In this document: piece after piece, positions 61,059 to 64,000 of the stretch
Position numbering within the stretch: the first letter of the stretch is position 1
How the letters are laid out: each line of letters starts with the position of its first letter
The notes under the pieces: model-generated
Seen by the model: only the letters and a program-made list of their open reading frames with translations
Told to the model about the DNA's origin: nothing
The model's database searches: none
Source of the DNA: Promethearchaeota archaeon
GTDB lineage: Archaea > Asgardarchaeota > Lokiarchaeia > Sigynarchaeales > SOKP01
Length of the DNA: 64,000 bases
Assembly (NCBI GenBank): GCA_019057775.1
Contig: JAHLWT010000259.1
Coordinates: 6,981 to 70,980, forward strand
Direction: 5' to 3'
Translations under genes and position numbers: made by a program

Positions 61059-62081
61059 TCAAAAAACCTCCCATTTTCCACAACGTGAGCCCCAACGGGC
61101 AATTACTTTATTCTCATCTTGAGGCATTTTAACTTGAACAATGGTGCAGTTATTAGCACAATCACCACAGAGGAACGCTGAAGTCTTAAATTCGATGTCT
61201 CCAACATCTAATCCTCGAAATAACGTTTCTGTGGGATGATCTAAGTAATAATCTCTAACTAAAATTGCCATCCCTAAGGCACCCATTAAAACATTATATT
61301 TTGGAACAATAATTTTTCGTTCTAAGTGTCTTTCGAAAGCCTCGATGATACCTTTATTATAAGATACACCTCCTTGAAAAACAATAGGATCATCAAGTTC
61401 TTTTCCTTTTGTTAAATTGTTCATATAGTTGCGAACTAAACTATCACAAAGCCCGGCGACAATATCTTCTCTAGAGTAACCCGCATTTTGTTTATGGATC
61501 ATATCTGACTCCGCAAACACGGTGCATCTACCAGCAATACTTACGGGGTTAGTTGATTTCACAGCATAATCACCAAATTCTTCAATAGGAATTCCAAGTC
61601 TTGAAGCTTGATGATCAAGAAAAGATCCTGTGCCTGCTGCACATACAGAGTTCATAGCAAAATCTACAATTATATCGTCTCGAAGGATTATTATTTTTGA
61701 ATCTTGTCCTCCAATTTCTAAGATTGTCCTGACATCAGGATATAATGATTGGGTTGCTACTGCATGAGCGATAATTTCTGTTTTAGCGAGATCTCCACCT
61801 ACAATTGCCTTTGTAAGATATCTAGCTGAGCCTGTTGTACCGCAACTACGAATGGCATACTCTAATAATTCTTCATTTTCTTCAATTTTGGATTTTAATT
61901 GCTCCATACCTGCTTTAGCAGAATCAATTGGAGATCCTCTATTACGTAGAAAAACACTTGTAAGTACATTCCCATCTAAATCCATTAACACAAATTTGCA
62001 AGTGACACTTCCGATGTCAATTCCTAGGAAAGAATCGCGTTTTCCATCGTCTTTAATAATTTTATCTGAAACTTGAACCAT
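61059..62081 (-). CDS. CoA-substrate dehydratase activase (BadF/BcrA/HgdC ASKHA ATPase)
   Basis: 340 aa from ATG 62081, preceded by AGTGA. A frame from 62120 adds 13 residues and overlaps the upstream gene. FLGIDIGSVTCKF (phosphate-1), LEIGGQDSKI (124-129) and SVCAAGTGSFLDHQASRLGI are the activase motifs. C147 and C186 (GRCTVFAES) have the 39-residue spacing of the cluster ligands in HgdC. The C-terminus adds LCGDCANNCT, possibly a second metal site. It would inject electrons into the dehydratase-type partner at 62096. Confidence 0.88.
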   Translation of the reverse strand: MVQVSDKIIKDDGKRDSFLGIDIGSVTCKFVLMDLDGNVLTSVFLRNRGSPIDSAKAGMEQLKSKIEENEELLEYAIRSCGTTGSARYLTKAIVGGDLAKTEIIAHAVATQSLYPDVRTILEIGGQDSKIIILRDDIIVDFAMNSVCAAGTGSFLDHQASRLGIPIEEFGDYAVKSTNPVSIAGRCTVFAESDMIHKQNAGYSREDIVAGLCDSLVRNYMNNLTKGKELDDPIVFQGGVSYNKGIIEAFERHLERKIIVPKYNVLMGALGMAILVRDYYLDHPTETLFRGLDVGDIEFKTSAFLCGDCANNCTIVQVKMPQDENKVIARWGSRCGKWEVF

Positions 62082-62095
62082 AATTTTCACTAATT

Positions 62096-63283
62096 CTATG
62101 TGTCTAATAATTGAGTACATTCATTATAAAAATTATCCCCATAATGCGGATAAATCTTTCTATTGCCATTTGCTTGAAATTTTGCACTTTTTTTAATTTC
62201 GTGCTTACGTCTATCAGTTATCAAATCTACAAATGCTTCGATTCGGGTTCTAAATCCCCCTTCCGCATCTGCGTGCTCATCGAAGGAAAAATAAATGATA
62301 GGTAAGTCATACATTTTTTTAAGTTTATTTGTAATGATTGTTCGAGAAGTCACTTCAGGCATGCAAGTAAATGGATACTGTAAAATGAATCCATCAAATC
62401 CCGCTTTAGCTTTATCAATATATTCGCCTAGCACCCAAATACATTCCCCCCCGATATCCATTGGGACATATGGATGGGACAAATGCTCTAACCATTTTCG
62501 GTGATAATTCAAATGAAATTTATGGACAACCCAGTCATATAAACTTAAAGATTGGTGGATTTCTACACCCATTTCTCCTAATTTGCGACGAATATCAAGA
62601 TTTACATATGGCTCTAGATTTATATGAATCTCTCCTGATAAACCAACTCGTAATGGACTTCGAGATTTATCAATATCGAGGGTCTTAAAATCTGCTTTAA
62701 TTACATCTTTGAATTTTCTTAATTCTGTAAGCTTATTAGATTCATCAAGTTTCTTATTTAAACCTTTAATTATTTTTGTTGTATCCCCTTTATTGCGTTC
62801 ATATGCTCGGAATAACCCTTCGGCTGTTTGTATATCATTCAGTAGTTTAGCTTTTTTCAAAAAGAAAATAACTGCTTTTACAAATTTAGAATAAGCAAAT
62901 AAATCCCGTTTACCACTTACATCTTGTAAAGTCTTAACCCATTTAAATTCAAGTAAGTCAGCTTGATCCATGGGTATTACATTTACATTTTTATAGCCCA
63001 TATCATGGAGTAAACGTTCTTGTACAGCATGGTAAAATCCGAAACGACATGGTCCACAATCAATAGCCATTACAAGAGTATCAGCACCTTTCTTTATCGC
63101 GCTAACAAGATCCCCGAGAGTTGCTTTGAATGGAAAACATACAAACTCAGGACTATACTTTACACCAATTTTAATAGCTTCTCTATTAGTTGGATCAGGG
63201 AGGACGACTTTAATATCGAGTTGTTCAAATAAGGTTTTGAATGCGATTCTGTTACTTCCCATATTGGGAAAAGATAATATCAT
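62096..63283 (-). CDS. 2-hydroxyacyl-CoA dehydratase-like component (DUF2229/COG3581)
   Basis: 395 aa. ILSFPNMGSNRIAFKTLFEQL, PEFVCFPFKATLGD, DTLVMAIDCGPCRFGFYH (C76, C79) and FTCMPEVTSRTI match the COG3580/3581 branch of the HgdB/BcrC family. Cys residues at 49, 76 and 79 are candidate iron-sulfur ligands. It pairs with the downstream activase, overlapping in the usual order. Substrate is unknown; the cluster-bearing C-terminal half of the activase may make the pair self-sufficient. GC content is as low as the rest of the window. Confidence 0.8.
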   Translation of the reverse strand: MILSFPNMGSNRIAFKTLFEQLDIKVVLPDPTNREAIKIGVKYSPEFVCFPFKATLGDLVSAIKKGADTLVMAIDCGPCRFGFYHAVQERLLHDMGYKNVNVIPMDQADLLEFKWVKTLQDVSGKRDLFAYSKFVKAVIFFLKKAKLLNDIQTAEGLFRAYERNKGDTTKIIKGLNKKLDESNKLTELRKFKDVIKADFKTLDIDKSRSPLRVGLSGEIHINLEPYVNLDIRRKLGEMGVEIHQSLSLYDWVVHKFHLNYHRKWLEHLSHPYVPMDIGGECIWVLGEYIDKAKAGFDGFILQYPFTCMPEVTSRTIITNKLKKMYDLPIIYFSFDEHADAEGGFRTRIEAFVDLITDRRKHEIKKSAKFQANGNRKIYPHYGDNFYNECTQLLDT

Positions 63284-63508
63284 ATTCAGTTAATCTCCTC
63301 AGCGTAATATTAACTCTCTTAATTCTAATGAATAATTTTAATATATTTTGAATAATATGATTTAAAATATCGATAGACGTTGAGATATAGTATAGAATTT
63401 TACTTAAATAATTTTTTGATTAAATTCCATTATCAAAAGTATTAAATATTATTAAAACTAATTAAGTTAACTTTTATGACAGCAGATAATCAAAAATGTT
63501 TTTAACCT

Positions 63509-63733
63509 CTAAACTTTATAAATCAAGTGCTTAAGGTTTTTAATACGCAGTTCAGTCTCTTCTCTTAAATATAGCAAACCGCTACTTAAATTAATTTTCG
63601 TAAAAATTCTTAATGCTTTATTAAAATTCAATAAAGCGTCTTGATAATCACATAGCTTTTCATTAATTCTCCCTATATTTAATAATGTTATTGCTTCTTC
63701 AAGGACCTTCATTTGGCTAACATCAAGTAGCAA
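63509..63733 (-). pseudogene. Truncated TPR protein fragment
   Basis: 74-codon frame. ALTITLLNIG-like text reads EAITLLNIGRINEKLCDYQD and continues ALLNFNKALRIF, which fits a tetratricopeptide repeat, then a helix to a stop. No proper start is present: the frame continues upstream into the higher-GC segment at about 63737 without a Met. It seems to be the end of a longer TPR protein cut at a rearrangement point. Confidence 0.5.
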
Positions 63734-63737
63734 AACT

Positions 63738-63974
63738 TTACGACGCCATAACGAGGGTGTCCGCGCCTTTCTCGATAGCGTTCACGAAATCTCCCAAGGT
63801 AGTTTTGAAGGGAAAACAGACGAACTCAGGGCTGTGTTTCACGCCAATCTTCACATCGTTACGATTCGTGGGATCTGGCAGAATCACCTCGGCACCCATA
63901 CACTCGAAGAAAGTCTTGAACGCCGGCCACGAATTGCCCATATTTGAAACTTTCATAACAAAATAGCCTCTCAA
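63738..63974 (-). pseudogene. Truncated N-terminus of a DUF2229-type dehydratase component
   Basis: 78 codons reading NMGNSWPAFKTFFECMG, later SPEFVCFPFKTTLGD and finally GADTLVMAS stop. It matches the first 75 residues of the 62096 gene (48 of 68 aligned residues identical by hand count) and stops exactly before DCGPC. By hand count it is about 47% G+C over 63781-63960 against a much lower window background, and its codons differ from those of the low-GC copy. So it is not a recent copy of its neighbour. ATG 63974 or 63956 could start it. It is probably a transferred or chimeric fragment. Confidence 0.6.
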
Positions 63975-64000
63975 AGGTTAAAAAGAGATCCGATACCAAA

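Noticed and set aside
61055..61102. TTG-started 80-aa version of the small protein behind the activase.
   Set aside because: It would overlap the activase by 44 bases. ATG 61054 has ribosome-binding-like GAGGCG and follows the activase stop by 4 bases.
1..64000. CRISPR arrays, insertion sequences, rRNA and tRNA genes.
   Set aside because: No regular 25-37-base repeats with unique spacers, no transposase motif, and no GGTTCRA-type T-loop with matching stems was found by eye. A tRNAscan search would be decisive.

Overview
The window is AT-rich and reads as archaeal, most likely from an Asgard archaeon (Lokiarchaeia-like). This placement is inferred from gene content, not from a phylogeny. Archaeal hallmarks are the herA-nurA-mre11-rad50 repair cluster, Alba, a short histone-fold protein, a Sec11-type signal peptidase, a Taw2-like tRNA enzyme, a thiolase paired with a DUF35 protein, an F420-type (LLM) oxidoreductase, and GGTGA-like ribosome binding sites with many GTG and TTG starts. 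Pointers to Asgard are a single gelsolin-like domain, a small-GTPase-like protein without a P-loop, a GIFT (GldG/IFT52)-like domain and a LURP-one/Tubby-like protein. No rRNA, tRNA, CRISPR array, transposase or phage gene was found.

Layout. 54-7275 (+) holds carbon metabolism genes: thiolase with DUF35, a CoA-type aldehyde dehydrogenase, a hydroxyacid-oxoacid transhydrogenase, a metallo-beta-lactamase protein and a short-chain dehydrogenase. 7327-11249 holds a NUDT19-like Nudix protein, a probable OB-fold protein, a 3' relic of a second transhydrogenase gene, a class-III aminotransferase and an M28 peptidase. 11239-13997 (-) holds a methyltransferase, a lipid kinase and a zinc-ribbon protein. 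14161-16366 (+) holds signal peptidase, a small membrane protein, Alba and the histone. 16426-25224 (-) is a DNA repair block: UvrD-type helicase, HerA, NurA, Mre11, Rad50. 25437-27486 (-) holds small genes, including the gelsolin-like one. 27651-36906 mixes a large repeat-domain protein, an ICMT-like methyltransferase, a PCMT-like protein, rhomboid protease, endonuclease III, a Trm11-like enzyme, a GIFT-domain protein and Taw2. 37053-45021 holds a frameshifted acyl-CoA ligase, LURP-one protein, FGGY kinase, aminotransferase, M29 aminopeptidase and PIG-L deacetylase.

45048-48146 is the most unusual part. It is a duplicated module of a divergent small ribbon-helix-helix (RHH) gene, four TGGAT-type iterons at 10-11 bp spacing, and a cation/Ca2+ exchanger. 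One RHH copy is intact, the other is decayed, and the 3' end of a third exchanger survives between them. 48193-51072 (-) holds an HhH/zinc protein, two paralogous 7TM proteins and the degenerate GTPase-like gene. 51175-56106 holds a drug/metabolite exporter and a six-PAS histidine kinase flanked by two small RHH-like genes. 56293-63283 holds an LLM oxidoreductase, a CorA-like-topology membrane protein, an acetyltransferase, a PlsC-like protein lacking the catalytic His, and a two-gene CoA-dehydratase activase system. The last ~260 bases have clearly higher G+C and carry a truncated relative of the dehydratase component joined to a TPR fragment.

How it fits together: acyl-CoA genes (thiolase, CoA aldehyde dehydrogenase, acyl-CoA ligase, dehydratase pair) recur across the window and suggest fermentative or anaerobic turnover of short-chain acids. 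The repair block looks like one long transcription unit. Coordinates and residue positions were counted by hand, and family calls rest on motif recognition without database searches.
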